This document shows, piece by piece, positions 9,622 through 19,245 of a stretch of DNA of 64,000 nucleotides. The position numbers and the translations under genes were made by a program. The DNA is from Acidobacteriota bacterium (GTDB lineage: Bacteria; Acidobacteriota; Terriglobia; UBA7540). A model generated the notes under the pieces. The model made no database searches. It was not told where the DNA came from and saw only the letters and a list, made by a program, of their open reading frames with translations. Where the stretch lies: contig JAKCCV010000001.1 in NCBI GenBank assembly GCA_021838785.1, forward strand, positions 248,001-312,000, read 5' to 3'. The number at the start of each line of letters is the position of its first letter. The stretch's first letter is position 1.

Positions 9622-10095
9622 ATGGCATCCACGGGTTTGTCCGGACACTCGCTGACTCATGCCTCGCGGCTGCGGCGACGGGGCTCGCCGGATCTGATTT
9701 CGGCGATCTTGGAACGCTCCAAGGTGCTGGCCATTGTGGGCCTGTCATCAAAACCGATGCGTCCGAGCCATGGCGTGGCCGCTTATTTGAAGGCCCACGG
9801 CTACCGCATCATCCCTGTCAATCCGCACGAAGAATCCGTGTTGGGAGAAAAGGCCTACCCTTCTTTGGAAGCAGTTCCCGATCCCGTTGACGTTGTAGTC
9901 ATCTTTCGTCGGTCCGAGTTTGTTCCCGCCATCGTTGAAAGCGCCATTCACCGGCGAGCCAAGGTGATCTGGATGCAGGAAGGCATCGAGCATGAGACAG
10001 CGGCTCGTCGCGCCCGGCGCGCCAGCCTCGACGTCATCCAGGACCGTTGCATCCTCAAAGAACACGCCAAGCGTTTTGTTACCGAAGGCATTTGA
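9622..10095 (+). CDS. CoA-binding domain protein (YccU type)
   Basis: This 157-residue protein is a single Rossmann-like CoA-binding domain, as in succinyl-CoA synthetase alpha N-termini and the YccU family. Motifs are LAIVGLSSKPMRPSHGVA, RIIPVNPHEESVLGEKAYPSL and KVIWMQEGIEHETA, and a late Cys in DVIQDRCILKEH fits the family. The start is the ATG at 9622, with GGGAGGAG at 9609-9616. A longer reading from the TTG at 9607 would place this ribosome binding site inside the gene. Its substrate and role are unknown for most members. It converges with the cytochrome gene, with five bases between the stops. Confidence 0.85.
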   Translation: MASTGLSGHSLTHASRLRRRGSPDLISAILERSKVLAIVGLSSKPMRPSHGVAAYLKAHGYRIIPVNPHEESVLGEKAYPSLEAVPDPVDVVVIFRRSEFVPAIVESAIHRRAKVIWMQEGIEHETAARRARRASLDVIQDRCILKEHAKRFVTEGI

Positions 10096-10100
10096 ACGTG

Positions 10101-11294
10101 CTATGGCCCCGTCCGCGCTTGCCGCGAGCCCGCGCGGACCACTGGCATGTTGAATTTGGAATCCTGGATAGGGGTGTCGAGCGAGACGTGCGTGAAGGTT
10201 TCCGTCATCGCGCCTTCGGTTGTGGTAAGGGTCACCTGGAAAGGAATTTTGGTTCCGTCCACATTGCGGTAATCGGCAAAATCTGCCCGCGAAGGCAGAT
10301 TGCCAACCGGTGTCGGGGTGAAGTGGGTCACGCGGAGCAAGAGGCCGGTTTGCCGGTCAAAGTAGAGCTGCTCGAAGGGGCCGCCGGGCGCGGAATGCGC
10401 CTCAAGGATATAAGTTTCTTGCCCTCCTATCTTCGCCGTGCCACGCACACGCATATGCGGATAATCTTGGGCCACGTTGATGACGTCTAGATTGCCATAG
10501 AAATTGGCTTGTTCGTGGATCTGTTCCGCATCGGGTCCGAAAGCCGGCATAACACCGCGTGGCGTCCGGATCCATGCGAGGGTGCCGTTAGTTCCTTGCT
10601 CGACCGTTCGTCCGTTGGGCAAGGTCACGACGTCAAGGAATTTATTGGGCGCCTTCTCATAAATCGTGGCAGGAAGGGTGCGATGCGGCCCCATCGTAAC
10701 GGTTCCCTCGAGAATGCGCGTCGTGACTTTGCGCGCGGCGGCCTCACCGCCAATGGCGGCATCATAGGCGCCGAGAACTTTGGAGGGCAGGGGCATGCTC
10801 TCGAAAGCGGGAGGCGGTGGTGGAGGCGCCGGCGGCCCGAAACTTGCCTCAGCCAGAGCCGGCACCGAGCGGGGGTGCGGATGTCCATTGTGGCAAGTCG
10901 CGCAGGTGACCACCAGCCGCCCGTGGAAATTGTTGTTGTCAATGGAACGCATCATCAGAACCATTTTGCGAGCCGTGCGCTTCGTTCGCTTGTCATCGCT
11001 GGCAAAATCAAAACGCGGCGGCTGGCCCTTCATCACATGGCAGAAGGTACACTGCACGCCGAGCGAGGCAGCGATGAAGTGCATGGCCGGAATAAGTTGT
11101 GAGGCGGGAACCCCTTTGAACACCTTGATGTTTTTGTAATACTGCTCGGCGGTCTTCCCGGCCATGCTCATGGGATGGGCGGGCGCCGGCACCATCGGCA
11201 CTGAATTCTGCGCCAACTCAGGCCGCGGGCCTGCGAAAGCTGTTCCGGCAAAAATCACGATGAGGGCAAAAAATTTCTCTAGACGGCTCGCCAT
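10101..11294 (-). CDS. Dihaem c-type cytochrome (reaction-centre type) with LolA-like C-terminal domain
   Basis: The 397-residue product starts with a signal peptide (about 1-22) and should be exported. Two haem c motifs follow: CTFCH at 82-86 and CATCH at 131-135. The helix before the first, MHFIAASLGVQ, and the Met-rich helix between them resemble the repeat of photosynthetic reaction-centre cytochrome subunits, whose relatives are frequent in Acidobacteriota without phototrophy. A proline run links to a C-terminal half (about 170-397) of beta-rich sequence resembling LolA/outer-membrane lipoprotein-sorting folds. It is probably a periplasmic electron carrier, and the partner is unknown. 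No reaction-centre genes are in the window. The start is the ATG at 11294 and the stop is TAG at 10101. Confidence 0.82.
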   Translation of the reverse strand: MASRLEKFFALIVIFAGTAFAGPRPELAQNSVPMVPAPAHPMSMAGKTAEQYYKNIKVFKGVPASQLIPAMHFIAASLGVQCTFCHVMKGQPPRFDFASDDKRTKRTARKMVLMMRSIDNNNFHGRLVVTCATCHNGHPHPRSVPALAEASFGPPAPPPPPPAFESMPLPSKVLGAYDAAIGGEAAARKVTTRILEGTVTMGPHRTLPATIYEKAPNKFLDVVTLPNGRTVEQGTNGTLAWIRTPRGVMPAFGPDAEQIHEQANFYGNLDVINVAQDYPHMRVRGTAKIGGQETYILEAHSAPGGPFEQLYFDRQTGLLLRVTHFTPTPVGNLPSRADFADYRNVDGTKIPFQVTLTTTEGAMTETFTHVSLDTPIQDSKFNMPVVRAGSRQARTGP

Positions 11295-11568
11295 CGGTTT
11301 TCCTCTCCTCTGACTCCCAATGGATTTCCTCTGGCTGAAAACTACATCTACTCCCGAAGCTCTTGGCCAAGCGCTTTGTCGCGCTGGCTCCTACTGCGGG
11401 AGTTCTTGAGCTACTTTTCCGACCAGCGTGAACGTTCCACCCTAACGAGCCGCAGCATAGCAAATGTTCCATGACGTAGTCCAAGGAAAAATGGTTTCAG
11501 GGTTTTGCTGATGCGCCGGCCGCTCAGCCGGGCCCTGACAAGGAGCGAGCCTCGGCGCAAGTCAAGAG

Positions 11569-11871
11569 CTAGCGGTAGCTTTTACGGGCGGGACGATGCA
11601 CTTCGCGGAAATGGTCAAGCTCCTGGTCGGAGACTGTGAAGTGGCGGTCGAGCGGTTGGGCGGGGGTTTCCTGGAGGAGTTCGCGTTGCAGTTTCTGGTA
11701 GCCGATGGCAGCGCCGTCCTGATAAGGGATGCGGCGCTCCAAGAAGGAGCGATTGGTGATGGTAATGGTGAAGTCCCGGGGCTGCGATTGCGGAGCCAGC
11801 ACGCGATAAGAATAGTCGCGGCCGCGCGGCTTGACTTCAAATCCGGTGTATTGAATCAGCGTGGACAACAA
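11569..11871 (-). CDS. Small conserved-looking hypothetical protein
   Basis: This 100-residue protein is not recognised. It has no signal peptide or membrane helix. The sequence is polar and alternates as in a small beta-rich N-terminal part (about 1-50), followed by a Gln/Glu/Arg-rich helical part. It would start at a TTG at 11871, with GAGGA seven bases upstream. It lies just downstream of the cold-shock gene on the same strand, after a GC hairpin at 11899-11918, so some read-through could express it. A competing frame at 11562-11840 is composed of low-quality Ser/Arg-rich sequence and was not chosen. Confidence 0.5.
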   Translation of the reverse strand: MLSTLIQYTGFEVKPRGRDYSYRVLAPQSQPRDFTITITNRSFLERRIPYQDGAAIGYQKLQRELLQETPAQPLDRHFTVSDQELDHFREVHRPARKSYR

Positions 11872-11898
11872 AATTGGTCCTCGGGTTCAGGCGCCGCA

Positions 11899-11918
11899 GG
11901 CGGGCTGTGTAGCCCGCC
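11899..11918 (-). terminator. GC-rich hairpin after the cold-shock gene
   Basis: Perfect 8-bp arms GGCGGGCT and AGCCCGCC flank a GTGT loop, 17 bp past the stop of the cold-shock gene. No T-run follows on the minus strand, so termination may be weak or Rho-dependent; it could also stabilise the mRNA 3' end. Confidence 0.5.
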
Positions 11919-11934
11919 CGCGCCGTCCGTCGCT

Positions 11935-12141
11935 TTAGAGCTTGACGACGTTTTCAGCTTGCAGGCCCTTGGGACCTTTGGTCACCGTAAACTCCACCGT
12001 GTCGCCCTCAGCGAGGGACTTGTACCCGGTTGCCTGGATGGCGGAGTGGTGGACGAAAACATCGTCCCCCGTGGCGCGCTGGATGAACCCGTAACCTTTC
12101 TCGTTGTTAAACCACTTGACCTTGCCTTGTTCACTTGCCAT
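11935..12141 (-). CDS. cspA: Cold-shock protein (CspA family)
   Basis: This 68-residue single cold-shock domain binds single-stranded RNA and DNA as an RNA chaperone. Both RNP motifs are present: KGYGFI (residues 15-20) and VFVHHSAI (28-35), and the protein ends in the usual GLQAENV. The start is the ATG at 12141 with AAGGA upstream. A longer in-frame reading to 12261 has no family support. The leader carries a promoter-like pair at 12283-12311 and a terminator-like hairpin at 12201-12239, so control through the 5' untranslated RNA is likely. Whether it responds to cold cannot be told. Confidence 0.95.
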   Translation of the reverse strand: MASEQGKVKWFNNEKGYGFIQRATGDDVFVHHSAIQATGYKSLAEGDTVEFTVTKGPKGLQAENVVKL

Positions 12142-12200
12142 ATTCGTTTTGTTCCTTTTCGTTGTTGAATTTTCTTGTTCCGCTCTCGCAACCACTCGCC

Positions 12201-12239
12201 AAAAACAAAAAGGCCACAAAACCAGAGATTCTGTGGCCT
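12201..12239 (-). terminator. Terminator-like hairpin in the cold-shock gene leader
   Basis: On the minus strand AGGCCACA (12239-12232) and TGTGGCCT (12218-12211) form an 8-bp stem with a 13-base loop, followed at once by a T-rich tract (TTTTTGTTTTT). This is a textbook intrinsic terminator shape. It lies between the predicted promoter at 12283-12311 and the cold-shock start codon, so it either ends transcripts from the gene at 12340-13065 or acts as an attenuator for the cold-shock mRNA. Confidence 0.6.
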
Positions 12240-12282
12240 CGCGGTTAAGGTAACCGGTCACAAAAACTGATCAAGCAATCTC

Positions 12283-12311
12283 AGTATATAGCATTCCGCC
12301 CCGCCACGCAA
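12283..12311 (-). promoter_or_regulatory. Predicted promoter of the cold-shock gene
   Basis: On the minus strand TTGCGT (12311-12306), 17 bp and TATACT (12288-12283) form a plausible sigma-70 promoter. Transcription would begin near 12276, leaving a leader of about 135 bases before the cold-shock start codon, a length typical of cspA-type mRNAs. Confidence 0.45.
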
Positions 12312-12339
12312 CCGGAAATTGTTGACGGGCGCGCGACCG

Positions 12340-13065
12340 TCAGAGCGGCTTGGGCGGATTGAACTCCCTCGCCCCGACGTAGCGCTCCACGAAGCCCGGA
12401 TCGAAGCTTTTGAGGAAGTAGCTGTACTCGTTGAGAAACGTGACAAAACGCTCGCGGCAGGCGTTCAGGCTGCTTCGCGTTGAGTCGGTAAGCTGGCTGC
12501 GAAACTCCTGCGGCGGGTTCTGAAAAATGGGGTAAAGGCAGGAGTTGTTGTACAGCGAGACGAGCGTGCTCAAGTCAGCATTGCAGGCTCGAAAGGCCGC
12601 GAGGCTTGGCTTTTCGGTGGCAACATCATTGCTGAGGTTCCAATAGAAACTTAGTAACAGATTGGCGCTTGGGATGCCGAACAGCCGACGCAAATCGTCG
12701 CCCCCGCGAAAGACCTCGGTCCGGAGGACGTACTCCAGCGAGTCGCCGCCCCGGTCGTTGACGAACCGCTCGAAGTCTTTAACAAATTGCCGAAGCTGCA
12801 CGAAGGCCTGCCGAGCCAAGCGCTCGTCGCGGCGGGCTTGGCGACGGCGCTTGACCCAGGGCGAAACCTGCGGATAAAAGCCGATGAACAGAGACACAAA
12901 AGCCAGGCCGAGCAACGACCACATGAGCGCCGGCTGCTGCTGGGATTGCGTGGCAATCAGGGTCACGAGCGCGAGCACCGGAACGGCCAGCTTGGTGATG
13001 TAATCGAGGACCGAAAACCCGCGTGAACTTTCGCCTTCGCCGGGCGGGGTGGGAAGAAGACTCAT
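12340..13065 (-). CDS. Hypothetical protein with two membrane helices
   Basis: I do not recognise this 241-residue protein. The start ATG at 13065 has a very strong site (AGGAGGT, eight bases upstream). The longer open frame to 13158 lacks support. Two hydrophobic helices lie at about residues 23-39 and 47-64. A strongly basic stretch follows (VKRRRQARRDERLARQ), which should face the cytoplasm. The remaining 155 residues are soluble and helical, with aromatic and Asn-rich segments and no known motif. It is upstream of the cold-shock gene on the same strand, separated by a terminator-like hairpin. No function is proposed. Confidence 0.7.
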   Translation of the reverse strand: MSLLPTPPGEGESSRGFSVLDYITKLAVPVLALVTLIATQSQQQPALMWSLLGLAFVSLFIGFYPQVSPWVKRRRQARRDERLARQAFVQLRQFVKDFERFVNDRGGDSLEYVLRTEVFRGGDDLRRLFGIPSANLLLSFYWNLSNDVATEKPSLAAFRACNADLSTLVSLYNNSCLYPIFQNPPQEFRSQLTDSTRSSLNACRERFVTFLNEYSYFLKSFDPGFVERYVGAREFNPPKPL

Positions 13066-13900
13066 GTCAGCACCTCCTGCTGAAGACTGCAACACTTCAT
13101 CGCCATGAACCCGGCTGACGTGCGGGGTGCATGGTCTGGATGAGCCTCCGAAGCTCAACGCGAATCATACCGGGCAGGGTCGGGTTTCGCAAACGGCGCG
13201 TTGCATCGTCCGCACGCGACGCAGAACAACCCGAACCGATTGAGCGCGGTGGATGCACGAACCAGCGGTCAGGCGGGTTAGGCGATCAGTCAAAGGAAGC
13301 GCCATCCTATCGAAGAAATTTTCGGCTGGATGGAGACGGTTGGGTTGGTGCGGAAGGTGAGGCAGCGAGGCCGAAAGCAGCTGGCGTGGGTGTTCATGTG
13401 GGCAGCGGCAGCATCAATTCCAGGGCACAGTGCGCCTCGAAGCCTGGAAACCGCAACCAAGACCATCCCAAGGGCAGCGACGACGGGCGCGCGAACCACG
13501 CCCCCGGAGGTGAAATTGCCCTGACGACGAACGGAATTTTTTAATTATGCCCATTTTCAGTAGTCTGTCAGGAGGACCCAGCACCGCCCACGCGGGATTT
13601 TTTGCTTCCCCCACTTCCACCTGCACGGGTTCAAACTCTCCGCCTCTCGCCATACCCCGCTTCCCGCGGCAGTCCTGCACGACGGAACGTTACTCCCGGC
13701 TGACATGAGCAGCCCTCCCAGACAAATTCTGAGCGGCCACCTGCAATACGCTTGCCGCGTCCGCGCCTTGGGCCGCGCTCAGCCGGCGCACGCCACCTTC
13801 AAACTGGGGGAGCAAGTTTTCTGCCTCGTTGACAGGGCAGGGGGTGGGTTTCTATAATCCCGTGTGGGGTTGCGGGACGGGGTCCTGCAACCAGTTCCGA
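13066..13900. other. Long region without a supported gene
   Basis: These 835 bp hold only short open frames with Arg- and Pro-rich, shadow-like translations on both strands. No ribosome binding site with a sensible product, RNA gene, repeat or terminator was found. It could be decayed sequence. Confidence 0.5.
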
Positions 13901-13975
<75 letters not shown>

Positions 13976-14002
13976 TAGCTTTCTGGAACCGAGGGCGAAC
14001 CG

Positions 14003-14077
14003 GGCGCGGTACCCAAGTGGTAAGGGAGAGGTCTGCAAAACCTTTATGCGGGAGTTCGATTCTCCCCCGCGCCTCCA
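14003..14077 (+). tRNA. tRNA-Cys (GCA)
   Basis: A 75-nt cloverleaf with encoded CCA. The acceptor GGCGCGG (14003-14009) pairs with CCGCGCC (14067-14073). The anticodon loop CTGCAAA gives anticodon GCA. The T arm reads GGAGTTCGATTCTCC. It lies 27 bp after tRNA-Gly, so the two are probably one transcript. Confidence 0.97.
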
Positions 14078-14203
14078 ACTCATCCTGTTACGCATCGAAG
14101 CTAATTTGAAAGCATCCGCCGGCATCACGTGCCCTCATGCAAGCAGCTCATTATGCTCGACGGAAGACGGATTGTTTAGCTGGTTGTAACGGGGCAGATG
14201 CTT

Positions 14204-15028
14204 TCAAGGATGCGGGTTACGAAGATAGGACACACCACAAAGGACGACGTCGCCCTGCCGAAGGGCCTGAGTCCGAGCAATGCGCGCCGGCAAAAAAATG
14301 TTGCCGCCGCCGGGTGAGTAGGGGACGGCGACTTCAATCTTCCAACCTTGCGCATAATGATAGCGGCTTTCAAAGCAGAGGCCGCCGCGGGAAATGTTGC
14401 GCGTCCAAACGACTTCATCGCCAAACTCGACGGATCGAATGCAGGCCTGCACGCGCAATTCGCGGCGAGGCTCGCGCCGCTTCTCGCGGCTTTCGGCCTC
14501 CTGCACCGGGGCGGCAGCGGCAGGCGGAGCAGTGGGTTCCCCCGCCGACTTTCTCCACAGCGTGCTTTGCGTGCAGCGCATACAATAGCGGGTGAGAGTG
14601 CGGTTGGCTTCTAAGACCTCAATTTCAAACTCGTCGAGGTGTGCGACCTCCAGGGTCTGGCAAGCAAGACATTGGAGCACGACTCGCCCCACAACTTCAC
14701 CCGGGCCACCTAGAGGAGGAAATTCGATCCCCCACGGATTGGCATCGGGGTTGAGAAAGGAAATGCCATAATAGTAACCGTCGAGTTCCTCGCCGATTTG
14801 TCCCACCACACGCGCGTCGCCTTCCAATCCCGTGGTGAGGCAACGGACGCTGATCTCCTGGTCGGGAACCAGCTTGCGCGGGGAAAGGATTCTGGCTCCG
14901 TGCCGGGCGATGACCACGGTCTTCGCTTCATCCACAAAAGAAGCGCCCATAGCGTCAGTTCCCGCGACTCGAATGGACAGTTGCAGAGCAATCCGATCGC
15001 TTCGCCGCACATCCTCGTAAGTCTCCAT
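14204..15028 (-). CDS. PilZ-domain protein with a Cys4 insert, paralogue A
   Basis: This 274-residue protein starts at the ATG at 15028, rather than at 15088, because DVRRSDRIALQLSIRV then opens the protein as in PilZ proteins. An N-terminal PilZ-like beta-domain (about 5-105) is followed by two CxxC pairs (C120/C123 and C149/C152), as in a zinc ribbon. A second PilZ domain (about 182-272) has an Arg cluster (REKRREPRRELR) and NISRGGLCF. PilZ domains typically bind cyclic di-GMP through such RxxxR and (D/N)xSxxG motifs. It is divergent from a homologue at 15279-16121 with the same layout. The output is unknown. Confidence 0.78.
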   Translation of the reverse strand: METYEDVRRSDRIALQLSIRVAGTDAMGASFVDEAKTVVIARHGARILSPRKLVPDQEISVRCLTTGLEGDARVVGQIGEELDGYYYGISFLNPDANPWGIEFPPLGGPGEVVGRVVLQCLACQTLEVAHLDEFEIEVLEANRTLTRYCMRCTQSTLWRKSAGEPTAPPAAAAPVQEAESREKRREPRRELRVQACIRSVEFGDEVVWTRNISRGGLCFESRYHYAQGWKIEVAVPYSPGGGNIFLPARIARTQALRQGDVVLCGVSYLRNPHP

Positions 15029-15278
15029 ACTCAAAAACCTCGCAACCCGGATCGAATCTTCCGGCCAAGCAACGAACCCAAGACTCATCTCTCCCGAACT
15101 CTGTTCCTCGATGGCTGGAACGCTATTATACCAACCGGACGGGGCTTTTTATGTTGTCAACGGAGCTATCTCCCTCAAGATAATCGGCATTCGAGCGCGG
15201 AGGCATGAGAAAGACTTGCCAGATTTGTTCAATTCATCATACACTAGCGCCGAATCCCTGGCTTCGGGGATATGTTCC

Positions 15279-16121
15279 ATGACGATCAACAACCGCCGTT
15301 CCGACCGGTTAATGCTTACCGTTCCGCTGACGGTTCAAGGCAAGGATGAGCAGGGCTTTCCGTATCAGGACACGGCGCGGACTTCGGTTTTGAACCGTCA
15401 CGGCGCGCGAATCCAGATCGGGCGCCGGCTGACTAGCGGCCAGATCGTCCGCGTGGTCAACATGCTGAATCGGCGGGCGGCGGATTTTCGGATTATCGGG
15501 CCGGTCGCTCCGTTCTCCGAGGCGGGCGGTGAGTTTGGGGTGGAATGCGTAGAACGTGAGGCCAATATTTGGGGAATTCAATTTCCGCCTTTGCGCGAAG
15601 GTGAAACGGCCGAATCCAAGGCCTTGCTGGAATGTCGCCAGTGCCACACCGTGACCCTCGTGCCCCTCTCGCTGGTTGAGGTGGAAGTCCTCGAGACCTC
15701 GGGCATACTGACCAAACAGTGCGAGCACTGCAAAACCTTCACCCGATTCGGATACGCGGAGAAGCAGATCGGCATGGGAACTCCGGGTGACGCCACGGCC
15801 GTGGCGGAGGTTCAGGCGGAAGTGGAGGCTGTGGCCACCAACGAGCGGCGACGGCATCGGCGCATCGCGCTTCAGTTACCGGTGCGCATCCGCGACTACC
15901 AAGGGGGCATCGAAATCACCAAAAGCGAGAACATTTCCAAAGGCGGATTTTGCTTCACCACTGAGAAAGACTACCAGGTGGGTGAGGGCCTTCTGGTAGT
16001 ATGCCCTTATAACGAGGCGGGCCAGAGCATCGAGGTGCGCGGGCGCGTGGTGCGCCGTCGCGCCATCCCGGGCTCCAACCGAAAAATTTACGGCGTTAGC
16101 TACGACACCTCCATGCGCTAG
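15279..16121 (+). CDS. PilZ-domain protein with a Cys4 insert, paralogue B
   Basis: This 280-residue protein begins at the ATG at 15279 (MTINNRRSDRLMLTVPL); the upstream extension to 15111 is not supported. It repeats the layout of the divergent neighbour at 14204-15028: an N-terminal PilZ-like domain (about 5-105), two CxxC pairs (C119/C122 and C148/C151), an acidic linker and a C-terminal PilZ domain (about 188-278) with RRHRRIALQLPVRI and NISKGGFCF. The matching IWGIQFPPL and WGIEFPPL segments show common origin. Cyclic di-GMP binding and metal binding by the cysteines are inferences from motifs. Its regulation is probably shared through the 250-bp divergent gap. Confidence 0.78.
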   Translation: MTINNRRSDRLMLTVPLTVQGKDEQGFPYQDTARTSVLNRHGARIQIGRRLTSGQIVRVVNMLNRRAADFRIIGPVAPFSEAGGEFGVECVEREANIWGIQFPPLREGETAESKALLECRQCHTVTLVPLSLVEVEVLETSGILTKQCEHCKTFTRFGYAEKQIGMGTPGDATAVAEVQAEVEAVATNERRRHRRIALQLPVRIRDYQGGIEITKSENISKGGFCFTTEKDYQVGEGLLVVCPYNEAGQSIEVRGRVVRRRAIPGSNRKIYGVSYDTSMR

Positions 16122-16319
16122 CCGATCCTTCTTCACCCAGCCTCTCAACCTTACCCAGCCGGTCCAACGGCTTCCGTCAGAGGAACGCACGATTCCTGCG
16201 AGCCTCCGTTCCGAGCCGGTTCGCGCTGGCTCCGCATTGAATCTTTGATTCCGCCAGCCTAAAATGAGAATTGGAAGCAGCAGAAGCTCCGCAGCCTTGC
16301 AGTCCGAAAGGAAGATCGA

Positions 16320-16700
16320 ATGGCGGATGTTCCAAGTCTCAAATCGCTTTTGATAACCATCGCCCTCGGCTTGGCGCTGGTAGGTATGATGGGCTGGAGC
16401 CGCTCCAGTTACGCCGCGCCCCAGTTCGGGCAAGGCTTGAACGCTGGACCGCCAAGCCCGCTTCCCATTCTTCAGGGTCCGCGTGAGCCTCGTCTCAGCA
16501 AAAAGCAGCAGCAGGCCATCCTGAAAATGAATTATGAGAAGATGAAAAAACAAGCTGCGGCGCTCGCCGCGCTGGCGAAGTCTCTTCAGAAAGACATTGA
16601 CCGGTCAAATGTGAACGTGCTCCCTGTGGCCGTGATTAAAAAAGCTAAAAAAATCCAGAAACTGGCTAAAAGCATCCAGAACACAGCGCGCGGTTATTAG
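16320..16700 (+). CDS. Small secreted hypothetical protein
   Basis: This 126-residue protein has a clear signal peptide: a membrane-type stretch (about 8-25) ending in SSYAAPQ near residue 33. The mature part begins with a Gly/Pro-rich segment, then a lysine-, glutamine- and alanine-rich helix (about 58-95) and a basic C-terminal helix with KKAKKIQKLAKSIQ. It could be a periplasmic helical, nucleic-acid- or membrane-binding protein, but no family is recognised. The start at 16320 follows GAAAGGAAG. It is upstream of the gap operon on the same strand, and that operon has its own promoter. Confidence 0.65.
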   Translation: MADVPSLKSLLITIALGLALVGMMGWSRSSYAAPQFGQGLNAGPPSPLPILQGPREPRLSKKQQQAILKMNYEKMKKQAAALAALAKSLQKDIDRSNVNVLPVAVIKKAKKIQKLAKSIQNTARGY

Positions 16701-16888
16701 CACCCTCTCGTACGTCGTTATAAATCGCGCGAACTTCATGGGCTTGCCAATACATCGCGGCTGATCATGGAAACGGCATTCCGGGGTTCAGCGGCCCCTC
16801 TGGCTGTGATGAATCTGCTTCTATTTCTCTAAGGCCCAAAATCCCTGCCAGGCCGGGACCGGCTTCAATTGACAATGAACACAAACGT

Positions 16889-16917
16889 TTGACAGGTCTG
16901 AAGCCAAGGCATAAAAT
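16889..16917 (+). promoter_or_regulatory. Strong sigma-70 promoter of the gap operon
   Basis: TTGACA (16889-16894), a 17-bp spacer and TAAAAT (16912-16917) form a near-consensus promoter. It lies 46 bp before the gap start codon. A second TTGACA at 16869-16874 has no matching -10 box. Confidence 0.75.
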
Positions 16918-16954
16918 AAAGAGTTTACGAGCATCACGACAATCTTTGACTTAA

Positions 16955-17968
<1,014 letters not shown>

Positions 17969-18036
17969 GGACGGGTGCCGGAACCTCGCATTGTGCCGGT
18001 ACGACGCAAGCGACCACATTCGACAACGGATCTTCA

Positions 18037-19224
18037 ATGCCCAAACTTTCCATTCGCGACCTTGACCTGAAAGGTAAGCGTGTTTTTATGCGCGTGGACT
18101 TCAACGTTCCCCTCGACGCCGAGGGCGGAGTGGCGGATGACACGCGCATTCGCGCGAGTCTCCCGACGATTCAACTGGCCCTCCGTGAGGGGGCACGGTT
18201 GATTTTAGCCTCTCACCTTGGCCGGCCGAAGGGAAAACCCGACTCGAAATTGAGCCTGGCGCCCGTAGCTGGGCGACTCTCCCAACTTCTTGGACAACCG
18301 GTTGCCTTCGTGAAAGATTCGATCGGTCCGGAAGCAGAAGCGGCCGCCGCCGCTCTCGGCGACGGTCAGGCCTTGCTGCTGGAAAATCTCCGTTTTCACG
18401 GTGAGGAAGAAAAAAACGATCCGCAATTTGCGCGACGGCTGGCGGCGCTGGCAGAAGTTTACGTTAACGATGCCTTTGGCACGGCCCACCGAGCCCACGC
18501 TTCGACTGAAGGGATTACACATCTTCTTTCCCCCGCCGCAGCCGGTCTGCTCATGGAAAAAGAACTCCACTACCTGGGTCAGGCGGTGGAGAACCCGCCA
18601 CGCCCATACGTGGTGATTGTGGGCGGCGCCAAGGTCTCCGATAAAATCGAATTTCTGCAGAATCTCATGCGGTTTGCGGACGCCGTGCTGATCGGCGGAG
18701 CCATGGCTTACACGTTCCTGAAGGCACGCGGCGTGAACGTTGGACTATCGAAGTTCGAAGCAGAAAAGCTGGACCTCGCCCGCGACCTTTTGAGCTTCTC
18801 TGAAAGGCGCAGCATCAAGCTCTGCTTGCCCAGCGATCACGTGGTAGCAGAAAAAATCGAGATCTCTGCCGCCGCGGAGGTTGTTTCGGGAGCGGCCATC
18901 CCTGCCAATCGTCTCGGTGTGGACATCGGCCCGGCCACGCGCGCCGATTATGCGGCTCAGATCCAGCAAGCTCGGATGATTGTCTGGAACGGGCCGATGG
19001 GCGTGTTTGAGATTCCTCAATTCGCCGCCGGCACCTTGGCCGTTGCCAAGGCCGTTGCCGACTCCTCCGCAATTTCGATTGTCGGCGGCGGCGATTCGGT
19101 TGCGGCGGTCCATCAAGCCGGCCTGGCTGACAAAATCACTCACGTTTCAACCGGGGGCGGTGCTTCGCTCGAGTTTCTTTCTGGAATGAAGCTGCCCGGG
19201 GTTGAGGCGCTGACGGATAAATAA
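18037..19224 (+). CDS. pgk: Phosphoglycerate kinase
   Basis: This 395-residue enzyme transfers phosphate between 1,3-bisphosphoglycerate and ADP. The substrate-binding RVDFNVPL (19-26) and the basic SHLGRPKG loop are in the N-domain. GGAKVSDKI lies near the hinge, and the nucleotide site is in the C-domain with NGPMGVFE and [10 protein letters not shown]. It lies 68 bp after gap and 21 bp before tpiA, so the three glycolytic genes are one transcription unit. The ribosome binding site is poor. Confidence 0.97.
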   Translation: MPKLSIRDLDLKGKRVFMRVDFNVPLDAEGGVADDTRIRASLPTIQLALREGARLILASHLGRPKGKPDSKLSLAPVAGRLSQLLGQPVAFVKDSIGPEAEAAAAALGDGQALLLENLRFHGEEEKNDPQFARRLAALAEVYVNDAFGTAHRAHASTEGITHLLSPAAAGLLMEKELHYLGQAVENPPRPYVVIVGGAKVSDKIEFLQNLMRFADAVLIGGAMAYTFLKARGVNVGLSKFEAEKLDLARDLLSFSERRSIKLCLPSDHVVAEKIEISAAAEVVSGAAIPANRLGVDIGPATRADYAAQIQQARMIVWNGPMGVFEIPQFAAGTLAVAKAVADSSAISIVGGGDSVAAVHQAGLADKITHVSTGGGASLEFLSGMKLPGVEALTDK

Positions 19225-19245
19225 TCCGACTCTTTGGAAACCCCC

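Noticed and set aside
13131-13544. 137-codon plus-strand frame in the region upstream of tRNA-Gly
   Set aside because: The product is Arg- and Gly-rich and shadow-like, with no ribosome binding site or family likeness.
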